Part shown: one piece after another, positions 17,675 to 26,371 of the stretch
Numbering within the stretch: position 1 is the first letter of the stretch
Layout: every line of letters starts with the position of its first letter
NCBI RefSeq assembly: GCF_003001695.1
Contig: NZ_PVYX01000002.1
Location: 1,240,001-1,304,000 of the forward strand
Reading direction: 5' to 3'
DNA from: Flagellimonas meridianipacifica
GTDB taxonomy: Bacteria > Bacteroidota > Bacteroidia > Flavobacteriales > Flavobacteriaceae
Length of the DNA: 64,000 bases
Translations under genes and position numbers: made by a program
The notes under the pieces: generated by a model
Seen by the model: only the letters and a program-made list of their open reading frames with translations
Databases searched by the model: none
What the model was told of the DNA's origin: nothing

Positions 17675-18607
17675 TTAGAGCTTTAGAATTCTGTCTGTTG
17701 AAGAATTATATAAGAAGTTATACTTTAAGGAACCACCTAAATATTGTTGATTATCACGTATTTGAGAATAATAGTTAACCTTGTTATTCAATACTTCCCT
17801 TCCTTTTTTTGATAATTTAATCGGATTAAAGGAACTGATTAAAGGACGGAGCGAAGTTATAATACGATTGTACTGCGTATCGCCAAAACCATAGTTTCCT
17901 TGATTGCTCAATAGTGTTCTAAGAAGGTCATCCTTAGATTCAAGGTTTTCATTTTCAATGGTGGTCAAAACTCTGTTTTCCAACAAATTAAGCCCGTTCT
18001 TTATGGTTGGATATCGCTTTAGGTGTGCTTTTAATGCGTCCGCCAGATACTTAAATTGAAATGAGTTATGGGTAATCACATTTTCAAGTCGCATGGGATT
18101 GTCGCTACAGTACAACTGCCAAACATAATCAGCAAACTCAATATCATCCTGGGTCAGATTGATACGATTCTGGTAAAGGGACAGAAGTTTCTCGTCACTG
18201 AGTTCATTAAGCCCGTACATTCTGTCACTTTCATCTTCCTTTCCACTGCATACCAGCGAAATTTCAGCGTGTCTTCTGTGGGTTTTTAGCCAGCTAATAA
18301 CCGCCAACATATTGATTTGGCAGAACAAATCATATTCAAACCAAAGTACAATTTGGTCTTGTTGTTTGTGATTACAAAGCGAACGATATTCCTTAAGCGT
18401 TTTTTCAACAAACCAAGATTTCGAGACGCGGTAATTTTTGTTTAGGAATTCAAATCGGGTCTTCCAAAAGGATTCACTTCCAACATTGCATAAGGTTTTA
18501 CCCTCGCAGAGCATTTCACGCCATGTGATGATGTCTCCTTTAAGGTCAAGTGTTTTTAATCTGGAGGTAAAAATGTCCCCGTTGGTGATGTGCAACAGTG
18601 AATTCAT
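17675..18607 (-). CDS. DUF1835-family protein
   Basis: 310 residues starting LLHITNGDIFTSRLK, the characteristic opening of DUF1835, followed by ITWREMLCEGKT and VLWFEYDLFCQINML. The C-terminal third is helical and basic. DUF1835 proteins are cytoplasmic with unknown biochemistry. The gene is one base upstream of the nucleoside phosphorylase, so a nucleotide-related role is a weak guess only. No signal peptide. A 145-base gap without genes separates it from the SUI1-like gene; I see only AT-rich sequence there. Confidence 0.78.
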   Translation of the reverse strand: MNSLLHITNGDIFTSRLKTLDLKGDIITWREMLCEGKTLCNVGSESFWKTRFEFLNKNYRVSKSWFVEKTLKEYRSLCNHKQQDQIVLWFEYDLFCQINMLAVISWLKTHRRHAEISLVCSGKEDESDRMYGLNELSDEKLLSLYQNRINLTQDDIEFADYVWQLYCSDNPMRLENVITHNSFQFKYLADALKAHLKRYPTIKNGLNLLENRVLTTIENENLESKDDLLRTLLSNQGNYGFGDTQYNRIITSLRPLISSFNPIKLSKKGREVLNNKVNYYSQIRDNQQYLGGSLKYNFLYNSSTDRILKL

Positions 18608-18752
18608 TTTCAGTTTTAGTTTTCGTCGGTTAGAAGTTTTAAAAGTAAGATTAAAACGAAAGACTCAAAAATTTTTTCATAAAACCTTGGTTTTCAATGA
18701 CAAATTTTAACAAGTTAAACAAAATACTGCCCCTAAAATGAAAAATTGTCAA

Positions 18753-19079
18753 TCAACCACCAACTCGTTTTACAGAAAATCCATTGGACTTCAAAAACTC
18801 CATTATCTTGTCCCTATAATCTCCTTGAATTATTATTTTATCATTTTTAAAACTTCCCCCAACACTTAATAGGGATTTGATATCCTTTGCTAATTTTTTG
18901 AAATCTGTATCCGCTCCGTTATACCCTTCAATAATGGTTACAGGTTTGCCCTTGCGCTTTTCATATTTACAGATTAAGGGGTCGTCCTGTAGCCAATAAG
19001 ATGGTTTGACATCTGGTTTTTCAGGTTCTTCAGGTGTATGGTCAGGAAATAAATTACGAAGTTGGTCTTGAAGGTCCAT
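18753..19079 (-). CDS. SUI1/eIF1-like translation factor (YciH type)
   Basis: 108 residues with a SUI1 domain in the second half: RKGKPVTIIEGY, FKKLAKDIKSLLSVGGS and IIIQGDYRDKIMEFLKSNGF are the typical core. The short N-terminal tail is acidic. Bacterial YciH-type proteins bind the small ribosomal subunit and are related to eIF1, with suggested roles in start-site fidelity or stress. It starts 12 bases after the stop of the 2OG-oxygenase-like gene and is probably co-transcribed with it. Confidence 0.9.
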   Translation of the reverse strand: MDLQDQLRNLFPDHTPEEPEKPDVKPSYWLQDDPLICKYEKRKGKPVTIIEGYNGADTDFKKLAKDIKSLLSVGGSFKNDKIIIQGDYRDKIMEFLKSNGFSVKRVGG

Positions 19080-19091
19080 TTGTGTTCAGAC

Positions 19092-20042
19092 TTATTTTTT
19101 TACCAGTCCCAGTTCAATCAATCTTTCGTTCAAATACTCGCCTGCTGTGGTATCCTCAAAACCTTTCGGATGGTTTTCATCCACGCAATTTTTCAAACAA
19201 TTCAGTGGCATTTCACTTACTGGGTGCATGAAGAATGGGATGGAATATCTTGATGTGCCCCATAGCTCCTTTGGTGGGTTAACCACCTGGTGAATAGTGG
19301 ATTTAAGCTTATTGTTGGTCAATCTGGAAAGCATATCCCCAACATTTATCATCAATTGATCGGGCCGTGCAATCGCATCTACCCATTCTCCTTCGTGGTT
19401 TTGTACCTGAAGACCCTTTCCATGAGCACCCATTAACAATGTAATAAGGTTTATGTCTCCGTGGGCAGCTGCTCTAACTGCATTTTTAGGTTCTTCCGTG
19501 ATAGGAGGATAGTGGATGGGCCGTAAAATTGAGTTTCCATTTTTTATCCACTGATCAAAATACGTTTCTTCTAAGTCCAGATGAAGGGCCAAAGCTCGCA
19601 GAACATATTTAGCAGTTTTTTCCAATTTTTGATACGTTTCCTTTCCTACTGCATTGAAATTTGGAAGTTCTTCCACTAGGACATTATCCGGATATTCCTG
19701 TTCCAACTTGGGATTGTCCTCCACGTACTGCCCAAAATGCCAAAATTCTTTTAAGTCCCCTTCTTTTTTTCCTTTTGCATGTTCTTTTCCAAAAGAAGTG
19801 TAGCCCCGTTGGCCACCAATACCCTCTATTTCATATTTATCTTTTACTTCTTGGGGTTGATGGAAAAAATCTTTGATTTCCCCATAGAGCTTATCCACAA
19901 GTTCATCTTCTAAAAAATGTCCGCTTAAGGCAACAAAACCTATATTTTCAAAGGCAGCTCCTATCTCTTTGATGAATTTTTCCTTTCTGGCAGGATCTCC
20001 GGATACAAAATCTTGAAGGTTAACACTGGGAATAGCACTCAT
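19092..20042 (-). CDS. Isopenicillin-N-synthase-family 2-oxoglutarate/Fe(II) oxygenase
   Basis: 316 residues. N-terminal DIOX_N-type domain followed by the double-stranded beta helix. The iron triad is present: His194 and Asp196 in AHGDINL, and His251 in STIHQVV. Arg265-Tyr-Ser267 (RYSIPFF) is the usual 2-oxoglutarate-binding RxS. Members hydroxylate or oxidise diverse small molecules; substrate here is unknown. No beta-lactam genes are nearby, so isopenicillin synthesis itself is not implied. A CAAAAATA at 20065-20072 (minus strand TATTTTTG) is a possible -7 box. Confidence 0.9.
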   Translation of the reverse strand: MSAIPSVNLQDFVSGDPARKEKFIKEIGAAFENIGFVALSGHFLEDELVDKLYGEIKDFFHQPQEVKDKYEIEGIGGQRGYTSFGKEHAKGKKEGDLKEFWHFGQYVEDNPKLEQEYPDNVLVEELPNFNAVGKETYQKLEKTAKYVLRALALHLDLEETYFDQWIKNGNSILRPIHYPPITEEPKNAVRAAAHGDINLITLLMGAHGKGLQVQNHEGEWVDAIARPDQLMINVGDMLSRLTNNKLKSTIHQVVNPPKELWGTSRYSIPFFMHPVSEMPLNCLKNCVDENHPKGFEDTTAGEYLNERLIELGLVKK

Positions 20043-20152
20043 AACGATACAATTTTGGTAACATCAAAAATACGGAATTACAACAAAGGTTAAACAGAAT
20101 TCATGGCAACATAACGCATTTTAGTACTTTTAATCCTTGTAAAAATTCCTCT

Positions 20153-22129
20153 ATGCAATACCACATTGACCATCTGGATAAGCAAACCTTGATTGACCTA
20201 TATCTTGGGATGTTAAAACCCAGAATGATAGAAGAAAAAATGCTAATTCTTCTTAGACAAGGAAAAATATCCAAGTGGTTTAGCGGTATTGGTCAAGAAG
20301 CTATTTCTGTAGGGGTGACCATGGCTTTAAAAAAGGAAGAATACATCCTCCCTATGCATAGAAATTTAGGTGTTTTTACCACTAGGGAAATCCCATTGTA
20401 TCGACTTTTTGCACAATGGCAAGGAAAACAAAGTGGATTTACACAAGGAAGGGACCGTAGTTTTCACTTTGGCACCCAAGAATACAGAATTGTGGGAATG
20501 ATATCGCACTTAGGACCTCAGTTGGGTGTTGCGGATGGAATTGCTTTAGCCGATATGATTCGGCGCAAAAAACGGGTTACTGCGGTTTTTACAGGCGAAG
20601 GTGCTACAAGTGAAGGAGATTTTCATGAGGCCTTGAATGTGGCTTCCGTCTGGAACCTACCGGTACTGTTTTGCATAGAAAACAATGGGTATGGGCTTTC
20701 CACACCTACGAACGAACAGTATAATTGTGAGCATCTTGCCGATAGGGCCAAGGGCTATGGCATTGAGTCTAGAATAATTGATGGGAATAATATTATAGAG
20801 GTGTTTACCAAAGTGGATGAGCTATGTAAATCCTTAAGGAAAAGACCAAGACCGGTATTGTTGGAATTTAAAACCTTTCGTATGCGCGGTCACGAAGAAG
20901 CAAGCGGCACGAAGTATGTTCCAGAAAAATTGATGAAAAAGTGGGCAAAGAAAGACCCTATTTCCAATTTTGAAGCGTATCTGAAAGAACAAGAACTTAT
21001 AACAGAAAAGGAGATTGAGGAATTTAGGGTAACCATCTCTAAGGAGATAGAAACCAATTTAAACAAGGCTTTTGAGGAACAATCAGTGATTGCAAATACA
21101 AAGAAGGAAACAAAAGATATTTACAAGGCTTTTGAATATGAAGATTCCAAACCGAAAGGGGAGACCAAGAATATTCGTTTTGTAGATGCAGTATCCGAAG
21201 GTTTGGAGCAATCTATGGATAAGTATAATGAGCTCATAATCATGGGACAGGATATTGCTGAATATGGAGGAGTTTTCAAAATTACGGAAGGCTTCACCAT
21301 TAAATTTGGGAGAAGCCGTGTTCGAAATACTCCCATTTGTGAGTCAGCTATCGTTTCAGCGGCTATGGGACTCTCCATTAACGGAATGAAAGCGATTGTA
21401 GAGATGCAGTTTGCTGATTTTGTAAGTTCTGGATTTAATCCCATCGTCAACTATTTGGCCAAAGTACATTATCGGTGGAATGAAAAGGCAGATGTGGTGA
21501 TACGTATGCCTTGTGGCGGAGGCGTAGGGGCCGGTCCATTTCATTCACAGACAAACGAGGCATGGTTTACCAAAGTTCCTGGTCTCAAAGTGGTGTACCC
21601 CGCATTTCCTTCGGATGCCAAAGGGTTGTTAGCAACAGCAATAAATGACCCTAACCCAGTACTCTTTTTTGAACACAAGGGCTTGTATCGCAGTGTCTAC
21701 CAAGATGTACCTACAGAGTATTACACTTTACCTTTTGGTCAAGCTTCAGTGCTCCAAGAAGGTGAAGCATTGACCGTGGTCTCGTATGGTGCAGGAATCC
21801 ATTGGGCACTGGAGATTTTAAAAAAGCATCCACATATTGAAGCAGATGTGTTAGATTTGCGTACACTTCAACCTTTGGATTTTGAATCCATATTCACCTC
21901 AGTAAAGAAAACGGGAAAACTGATGATTTTGCAAGAAGATACCCTTTTCGGGGGTGTGGCCAGCGATATTTCGGCAACAGTAATGGAGAATTGTTTCGAA
22001 TTCTTGGATGCGCCAATAAAAAGGGTGGGCAGTTTGGATACACCGGTTCCTTTTGCAAAGAATTTGGAAGATAATTTTTTACCTAAGCAGCGTTTCGAAA
22101 CCGTTTTGTTGGAACTCTATGACTACTAA
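20153..22129 (+). CDS. Branched-chain 2-oxoacid dehydrogenase E1, alpha and beta subunits fused
   Basis: 658 residues. Residues about 1-320 are the E1 alpha part, with thiamine-diphosphate motif GEGATSEGDFHEALN and ENNGYGLSTP. Residues about 335-658 are the beta part, with RNTPICESAIVSAAMG, GPFHSQTNEAWF and LQEDTLFGGVASDI. E1 decarboxylates branched 2-oxoacids and passes the acyl group to E2. In Bacteroidota this enzyme gives branched acyl-CoA primers for iso-fatty acids, and the fused form is common there. The linker (about 305-340) is charged. E2 and E3 are not in the window. Nearby lipid-type biosynthesis genes could use such primers, but linkage is only positional. Confidence 0.93.
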   Translation: MQYHIDHLDKQTLIDLYLGMLKPRMIEEKMLILLRQGKISKWFSGIGQEAISVGVTMALKKEEYILPMHRNLGVFTTREIPLYRLFAQWQGKQSGFTQGRDRSFHFGTQEYRIVGMISHLGPQLGVADGIALADMIRRKKRVTAVFTGEGATSEGDFHEALNVASVWNLPVLFCIENNGYGLSTPTNEQYNCEHLADRAKGYGIESRIIDGNNIIEVFTKVDELCKSLRKRPRPVLLEFKTFRMRGHEEASGTKYVPEKLMKKWAKKDPISNFEAYLKEQELITEKEIEEFRVTISKEIETNLNKAFEEQSVIANTKKETKDIYKAFEYEDSKPKGETKNIRFVDAVSEGLEQSMDKYNELIIMGQDIAEYGGVFKITEGFTIKFGRSRVRNTPICESAIVSAAMGLSINGMKAIVEMQFADFVSSGFNPIVNYLAKVHYRWNEKADVVIRMPCGGGVGAGPFHSQTNEAWFTKVPGLKVVYPAFPSDAKGLLATAINDPNPVLFFEHKGLYRSVYQDVPTEYYTLPFGQASVLQEGEALTVVSYGAGIHWALEILKKHPHIEADVLDLRTLQPLDFESIFTSVKKTGKLMILQEDTLFGGVASDISATVMENCFEFLDAPIKRVGSLDTPVPFAKNLEDNFLPKQRFETVLLELYDY

Positions 22130-22214
22130 AAAAGAATGCTTAACAAATATTTAACAATACAAACGACGATTTTGTGTGTCCTAAACGTATATCAACTATA
22201 AAACTTCTAATCTT

Positions 22215-22703
22215 ATGGCAAAAAAGGCTCTTATGATTGCAACAACGTTCGGTTTGTTGCTGATGTCGTGTTCAGTTTCAAAAAGTGCTCGTACTCAACG
22301 CAACTTGTTCAGCGGCAGCTGGACTCTGGATGACATCTCCTACGAAAACAATACAGGGAATTTTAAATCAGTAATCTTCAATGATGCTGAAGATATCTGC
22401 TTTGAGGGAAGCGATTGGTTCTTCAGGGATAACAATAGCACAGGTAGGTATACCATTTCCCAAAGTTCACTTTGTCAAGGGGGAGATCGTTTTTTCAGAT
22501 GGTCCGTGGTTGAACCTGCTCAGAACTACAGTAGTCAATTGCAGTTCAAGTTCATTGATGAAAAAAGAAAAGATATTTCAGGCGGGTTTGGTTATCGCTT
22601 GAACATTAGTAACCTTACTGAGCAATCCATGACCCTAAGATCAAATGTTTCGGTTGAAGGACAGCCTGTAACCATTGTTTATCAATTTTCCAAAAAACAG
22701 TAA
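22215..22703 (+). CDS. Lipocalin-like lipoprotein
   Basis: 162 residues with a lipoprotein signal (hydrophobic core then LLLMSC, Cys about residue 19). The mature part starts with a GSWTLDDISYE segment and alternates short beta strands, as in small lipocalin-like proteins of flavobacteria. It is followed after three bases by the OmpA lipoprotein gene, an arrangement that suggests a shared envelope role. Ligand unknown. Confidence 0.7.
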   Translation: MAKKALMIATTFGLLLMSCSVSKSARTQRNLFSGSWTLDDISYENNTGNFKSVIFNDAEDICFEGSDWFFRDNNSTGRYTISQSSLCQGGDRFFRWSVVEPAQNYSSQLQFKFIDEKRKDISGGFGYRLNISNLTEQSMTLRSNVSVEGQPVTIVYQFSKKQ

Positions 22704-22706
22704 TTC

Positions 22707-23396
22707 ATGAAAAAAATAATAAAGAAAAGCACAGTATATATTCTCACTATCAGCTTGCTATTGAGCTGTAACGCTATTCAAAATGCTAATAATACCCAAA
22801 AAGGAGCTGTAATTGGTGCATCAGGGGGTGCCGTAATTGGTGGGGTGATAGGTAATAATGTTGGTAAGGGGAACACTGCTCTAGGAGCTATAATAGGCGC
22901 TGTGGTTGGTGGAGCTGCCGGTGGTTATATTGGTAATCGCATGGACCGACAAGCTGAACGAATCGAAGAAGAAATTCCAGGCGCCGAAGTAAAGCGGGTA
23001 GGTGAAGGGATCAACGTGACCTTTAATGAGGATGCAGGGGTGTATTTTGATACCAATAAATCTACCGTTAAAGGTACTTCTGCAGCTACTTTGGATAAAT
23101 TGGCTGGTATTTTCAAAGAATATCCAAAATCCTTCATTTTGGTTGAAGGCCATACGGATAGTGCCGGTCCTGAAGATTACAATATGAATCTATCTAGACA
23201 ACGGGCAGAGTCTGTGACCAACTATTTGGTAAGTAAAGGAATTTCTGCTGGCAGGTTTACCACAAAATGGTACGGAGAGGCTCAGCCCAAGGCAACCAAC
23301 GAAACTTCTGAAGGGAAAGCTAAAAACCGTAGAGTGGAGCTAGCCATTGTTGCCAGTGACGAACTTAAACAAGAGGCTTATCAAAACACCAATTAG
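22707..23396 (+). CDS. OmpA-family lipoprotein with glycine-zipper segment
   Basis: 229 residues. Lipoprotein signal (SLLLSC), then glycine-zipper repeats (GAVIGASGGAVIGGVIG, GAIIGAVVGGAAGG; about 32-75), then a C-terminal OmpA peptidoglycan-binding domain (about 100-225) with VYFDTNKSTV, VEGHTDSAG, LSRQRAESV and KNRRVELAI. This resembles YiaD. It probably anchors the outer membrane to peptidoglycan. It forms a pair with the lipocalin-like gene and is closed by a strong terminator at 23423. Confidence 0.92.
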   Translation: MKKIIKKSTVYILTISLLLSCNAIQNANNTQKGAVIGASGGAVIGGVIGNNVGKGNTALGAIIGAVVGGAAGGYIGNRMDRQAERIEEEIPGAEVKRVGEGINVTFNEDAGVYFDTNKSTVKGTSAATLDKLAGIFKEYPKSFILVEGHTDSAGPEDYNMNLSRQRAESVTNYLVSKGISAGRFTTKWYGEAQPKATNETSEGKAKNRRVELAIVASDELKQEAYQNTN

Positions 23397-23422
23397 GCTA
23401 ATAGCTTTAAAAAGTTTTCTTG

Positions 23423-23449
23423 AATCCCGGCCAATTGGTCGGGATTTTT
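23423..23449 (+). terminator. Rho-independent terminator after the OmpA-like gene
   Basis: AATCCCG (23423-23429) pairs with CGGGATT (23440-23446), extended inward by a G-T pair and by part of the CCAATTGG centre, and is followed by a T run. It ends only nine bases before the first start codon of the polyketide operon. Confidence 0.8.
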
Positions 23450-23458
23450 GTTTGAATA

Positions 23459-24598
23459 ATGTATCTTCAATATGTGAATACGAATGAGGTGGTAATTATT
23501 GGAGGGGGATTGGCAGGGTTGACCGCGGCAATTGACTTAGCCCAACGAAGAAAACAAGTACTGGTAATTGAAAAAAACACCTATCCGCACCATAAGGTTT
23601 GCGGAGAATATGTTTCCAATGAAGTGCGTCCTTATCTTAAAAAGTTAGGTCTTGATATTGGAAAACTGACTTCCGTGGACATATCCACTTTACAACTTGG
23701 CACATATACAGGGAAAACAGCTCAAGTTGCTCTTCCATTGGGTGGTTTTGGTGTAAGCCGATATACTTTGGATGATAAACTCTATCAACTGGCCCAACAG
23801 AACGGGGTAGAATTTCTATTCGAATCTGTACAAGACATAGCTTTTACTCAAAACAGGTTTATCCTTAGTCTTTCTAAAAGAGAGATTATGGCCAATGTGG
23901 TTATCGGTGCTTTTGGCAAAAGATCGAATATGGACAAGAGACTTAATCGCCCTTTCATAGCTAAAAAATCAGCTTGGTTGGCCGTTAAATGTCATTATAG
24001 CGATTTTGATTTTCCAGACCATCTAGTGTCTTTGCAGACCTTTCCCGGGGGCTATGGAGGACTATCAAAAACGGAAAATGGAACCATTAACTTTTGCTAT
24101 TTGGCAAAGTATGCTGACTTCAAGAAGTGGGGGACTATAGAAGAATTTCAAAGAAAAGTGTTAGCCAAGAATCCAATTCTCGACCATTTTTTTGAAACGG
24201 CCACCCCAGTTTTTGAAAAACCATTGAGTATAGCACAAGTTTCTTTCGATAAAAAGCAGGTAGTAGAAAATCATGTACTAATGTGCGGAGATACAGCGGG
24301 TTTGATTCATCCGCTTTGCGGTAATGGAATGGCTATGGCGATACACAGCGCAAAAATGGCTGCCAAGTATGTCAGTTTGTATTTAGAAATGGAAGAATTT
24401 ACGAGAGATGCTATGGAAAAAGCATACAGAAAAGTATGGACAAGCGAATTTAAAAAAAGATTGAGATTGGGAAGAATGTTACAAAGTTTGATGCTTCATA
24501 CCAATTGGTTTGATTTTGTGCTGGCAACGGTTGCGAGCTCTGAGAAAATGCTAAAAGGCGTTATTTCTGGAACACACGGGAAACCTATTTTGCAATGA
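23459..24598 (+). CDS. FAD-dependent oxidoreductase of the type III PKS operon
   Basis: 379 residues. N-terminal dinucleotide-binding motif VIIGGGLAGLTAAIDLA (about 12-28), the HHKVCGEYVSNEV segment typical of geranylgeranyl-reductase/monooxygenase-like flavoproteins, and the second FAD motif CGDTAGLIHPLCGNGMA near residue 275. In comparable clusters (for example SrsC with SrsA in Streptomyces) a flavoprotein hydroxylates the phenolic lipid made by a type III PKS; that role is plausible here. Start at 23459 is accepted, but GTG at 23474 is an alternative because the terminator lies so close. The stop overlaps the next start (ATGA). Confidence 0.87.
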   Translation: MYLQYVNTNEVVIIGGGLAGLTAAIDLAQRRKQVLVIEKNTYPHHKVCGEYVSNEVRPYLKKLGLDIGKLTSVDISTLQLGTYTGKTAQVALPLGGFGVSRYTLDDKLYQLAQQNGVEFLFESVQDIAFTQNRFILSLSKREIMANVVIGAFGKRSNMDKRLNRPFIAKKSAWLAVKCHYSDFDFPDHLVSLQTFPGGYGGLSKTENGTINFCYLAKYADFKKWGTIEEFQRKVLAKNPILDHFFETATPVFEKPLSIAQVSFDKKQVVENHVLMCGDTAGLIHPLCGNGMAMAIHSAKMAAKYVSLYLEMEEFTRDAMEKAYRKVWTSEFKKRLRLGRMLQSLMLHTNWFDFVLATVASSEKMLKGVISGTHGKPILQ

Positions 24599-25314
24599 TG
24601 GATTTTTCAGTTCGCAGCAGGGTCGATGAACTAATGGATGACCCAAATATGGAGTTGCCAACTTTGCGAGAAGCCTATGAAGACATCAATAGATGTAACA
24701 GTTTATTGGGTGGTGATACAATTACGATAGAGGGAGTGTGGCAACTCATTAAAAAAGACCAAGAAAAATCGTATACGATTTTGGACATGGGATGTGGTGA
24801 TGGGACAATGCTCCGTAAGCTTTCGGATTTTCTTAGTAAAAAAGGGGTTTCGCACAGTATGATGGGTATTGACTTGCGAGATGATGTGTTGCTTATTGCT
24901 CAGGAAAACAGTATTGGGTATCCTCGGATTGAATTCAAAAAAATGGACATTCTGAAGGCGGATACCTCCTTTACTTGCGATATAATAATCAACACTCTTA
25001 CCATGCATCACTTTGAGGAGGAACGTATAGATGCCTTTTTGAAGCAATTTGTACGATTGGCCAAAGTGGGTGTCGTCATTAACGATCTACAACGCAGTAA
25101 GTTGTCATATTACCTGTTCAAGCTTTTCAGCTTTTTCTTCATTCGAACACAGGTGGCCAAAGTGGACGGGCTTATATCAATTAGTAAGGCGTTTCAGAAA
25201 GAGGACCTTTTAAAACTGGCAAAAAAAATACCGAATGTTATCCATATAATTCAATGGAAATGGGCATTTCGATATATATGGATAATGCAAATCAATCAAC
25301 TCAGTAACGCATGA
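24595..25314 (+). CDS. Class I SAM-dependent methyltransferase of the type III PKS operon
   Basis: 239 residues with SAM motif I ILDMGCGDGTML (about 61-72), an acidic end of strand 2 (GIDLRDD) and CDIIINTLTMHHF as the post-motif region. The C-terminal part is hydrophobic and basic (LSYYLFKLFSFFFIR), suggesting work at the membrane on a lipid substrate. It overlaps both neighbours by four bases and so is translationally coupled to the flavoprotein and the PKS. Probable O- or C-methylation of the PKS product. Confidence 0.88.
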   Translation: MMDFSVRSRVDELMDDPNMELPTLREAYEDINRCNSLLGGDTITIEGVWQLIKKDQEKSYTILDMGCGDGTMLRKLSDFLSKKGVSHSMMGIDLRDDVLLIAQENSIGYPRIEFKKMDILKADTSFTCDIIINTLTMHHFEEERIDAFLKQFVRLAKVGVVINDLQRSKLSYYLFKLFSFFFIRTQVAKVDGLISISKAFQKEDLLKLAKKIPNVIHIIQWKWAFRYIWIMQINQLSNA

Positions 25315-26366
25315 GCAAGGTAAAGGTGGTACAGGTGGCAAAACAGCTGCCCAAATATAGCAGAACAACCAAGGAAATTCTTCCTTTTGTAGAGCTATGG
25401 CTTTCTCAGCAAGAAGAGCGTTTTAGGAGGAAGGTAGTAAAGATTTTTGAAGGTTCTGGGGTGGAAAAGCGGTATGGAATCATGAATATTGAAGAAGTAT
25501 TTACTGCAACTTCTTTTCAAGAAAAAAACGATATCTACATACGCGAAGCAAAACAGCTTGGCGAAGATGTTTTAAAAAAAGCATTAAATGACGCGAATTG
25601 GCAAGCTGACTCTTTGGATTATATCATAACCGTAAGTTGTACCGGAATCATGATTCCCTCGTTGGATGCGTATTTGGCGAACGCCTTGGGTTTCAAACAG
25701 GATATAGTGCGTCTGCCAGTGACGGAAATGGGATGTGCAGCAGGAGTCTCTGGGCTTATTTATGCAAAACATTTTTTAAAGTCGAATCCAGGTAAAAGAG
25801 CTGCGGTTGTTGCTGTTGAAAGTCCGACAGCCACATTTCAGCTAAACGACTTTTCAATGGCCAATATGGTAAGTGCAGCCATTTTTGGTGATGGAGCTGC
25901 TTGCGCTTTGCTATCATCGGAGGAATTGGCACTGGGACCTGAAATAATAGGAGAGGAGATGTATCATTTTAAGGAAGCTACACATTTGATGGGTTTTGAT
26001 TTGACAAATACTGGGCTCAAAATGATTCTGGACCCTGAAGTTCCTGAAATGATTTCAACACATTTTCCGAATATCGTACATCCGTTTCTTAAAAAACATG
26101 GGACCGGTATTGAAGAAGTGGATTACTTGATTTTTCATCCAGGTGGTAGAAAAATTGTGGAAACTGTAGAATCCCTATTTGGGGATTTAGGTAAGAATAT
26201 TGATGAAACAAGAGAGGTACTGCGAAATTTTGGTAATATGAGCAGCGTAACCGTATTATATGTGCTGGAGAAATTCCTAAATCGACCTTATAAAAAAGGA
26301 AAACAGGGATTGGTTCTTAGTTTTGGCCCTGGGTTCTCCGCTCAACGCGTGTTGTTGCGCTGGTAA
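25311..26366 (+). CDS. Type III polyketide synthase (chalcone-synthase family)
   Basis: 351 residues, a normal length. Catalytic triad is complete: Cys142 (EMGCAAGVSG), His276 (FHPGGRKI) and Asn309 (FGNMSSVTV), plus the C-terminal SFGPGFSAQRVLL loop. These homodimeric enzymes condense an acyl starter with malonyl-CoA and cyclise the product to alkylresorcinols, pyrones or phloroglucinols without needing an ACP of their own. A ketosynthase, dehydratase, enoyl-reductase-like SDR and ACP follow, so a custom fatty acyl starter seems likely. Product unknown. Confidence 0.95.
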   Translation: MSKVKVVQVAKQLPKYSRTTKEILPFVELWLSQQEERFRRKVVKIFEGSGVEKRYGIMNIEEVFTATSFQEKNDIYIREAKQLGEDVLKKALNDANWQADSLDYIITVSCTGIMIPSLDAYLANALGFKQDIVRLPVTEMGCAAGVSGLIYAKHFLKSNPGKRAAVVAVESPTATFQLNDFSMANMVSAAIFGDGAACALLSSEELALGPEIIGEEMYHFKEATHLMGFDLTNTGLKMILDPEVPEMISTHFPNIVHPFLKKHGTGIEEVDYLIFHPGGRKIVETVESLFGDLGKNIDETREVLRNFGNMSSVTVLYVLEKFLNRPYKKGKQGLVLSFGPGFSAQRVLLRW

Positions 26367-26371
26367 TAAAT

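Noticed and set aside
19092..20042. Beta-lactam biosynthesis
   Set aside because: Only the family name suggests it; no ACV synthetase or other pathway gene is nearby.
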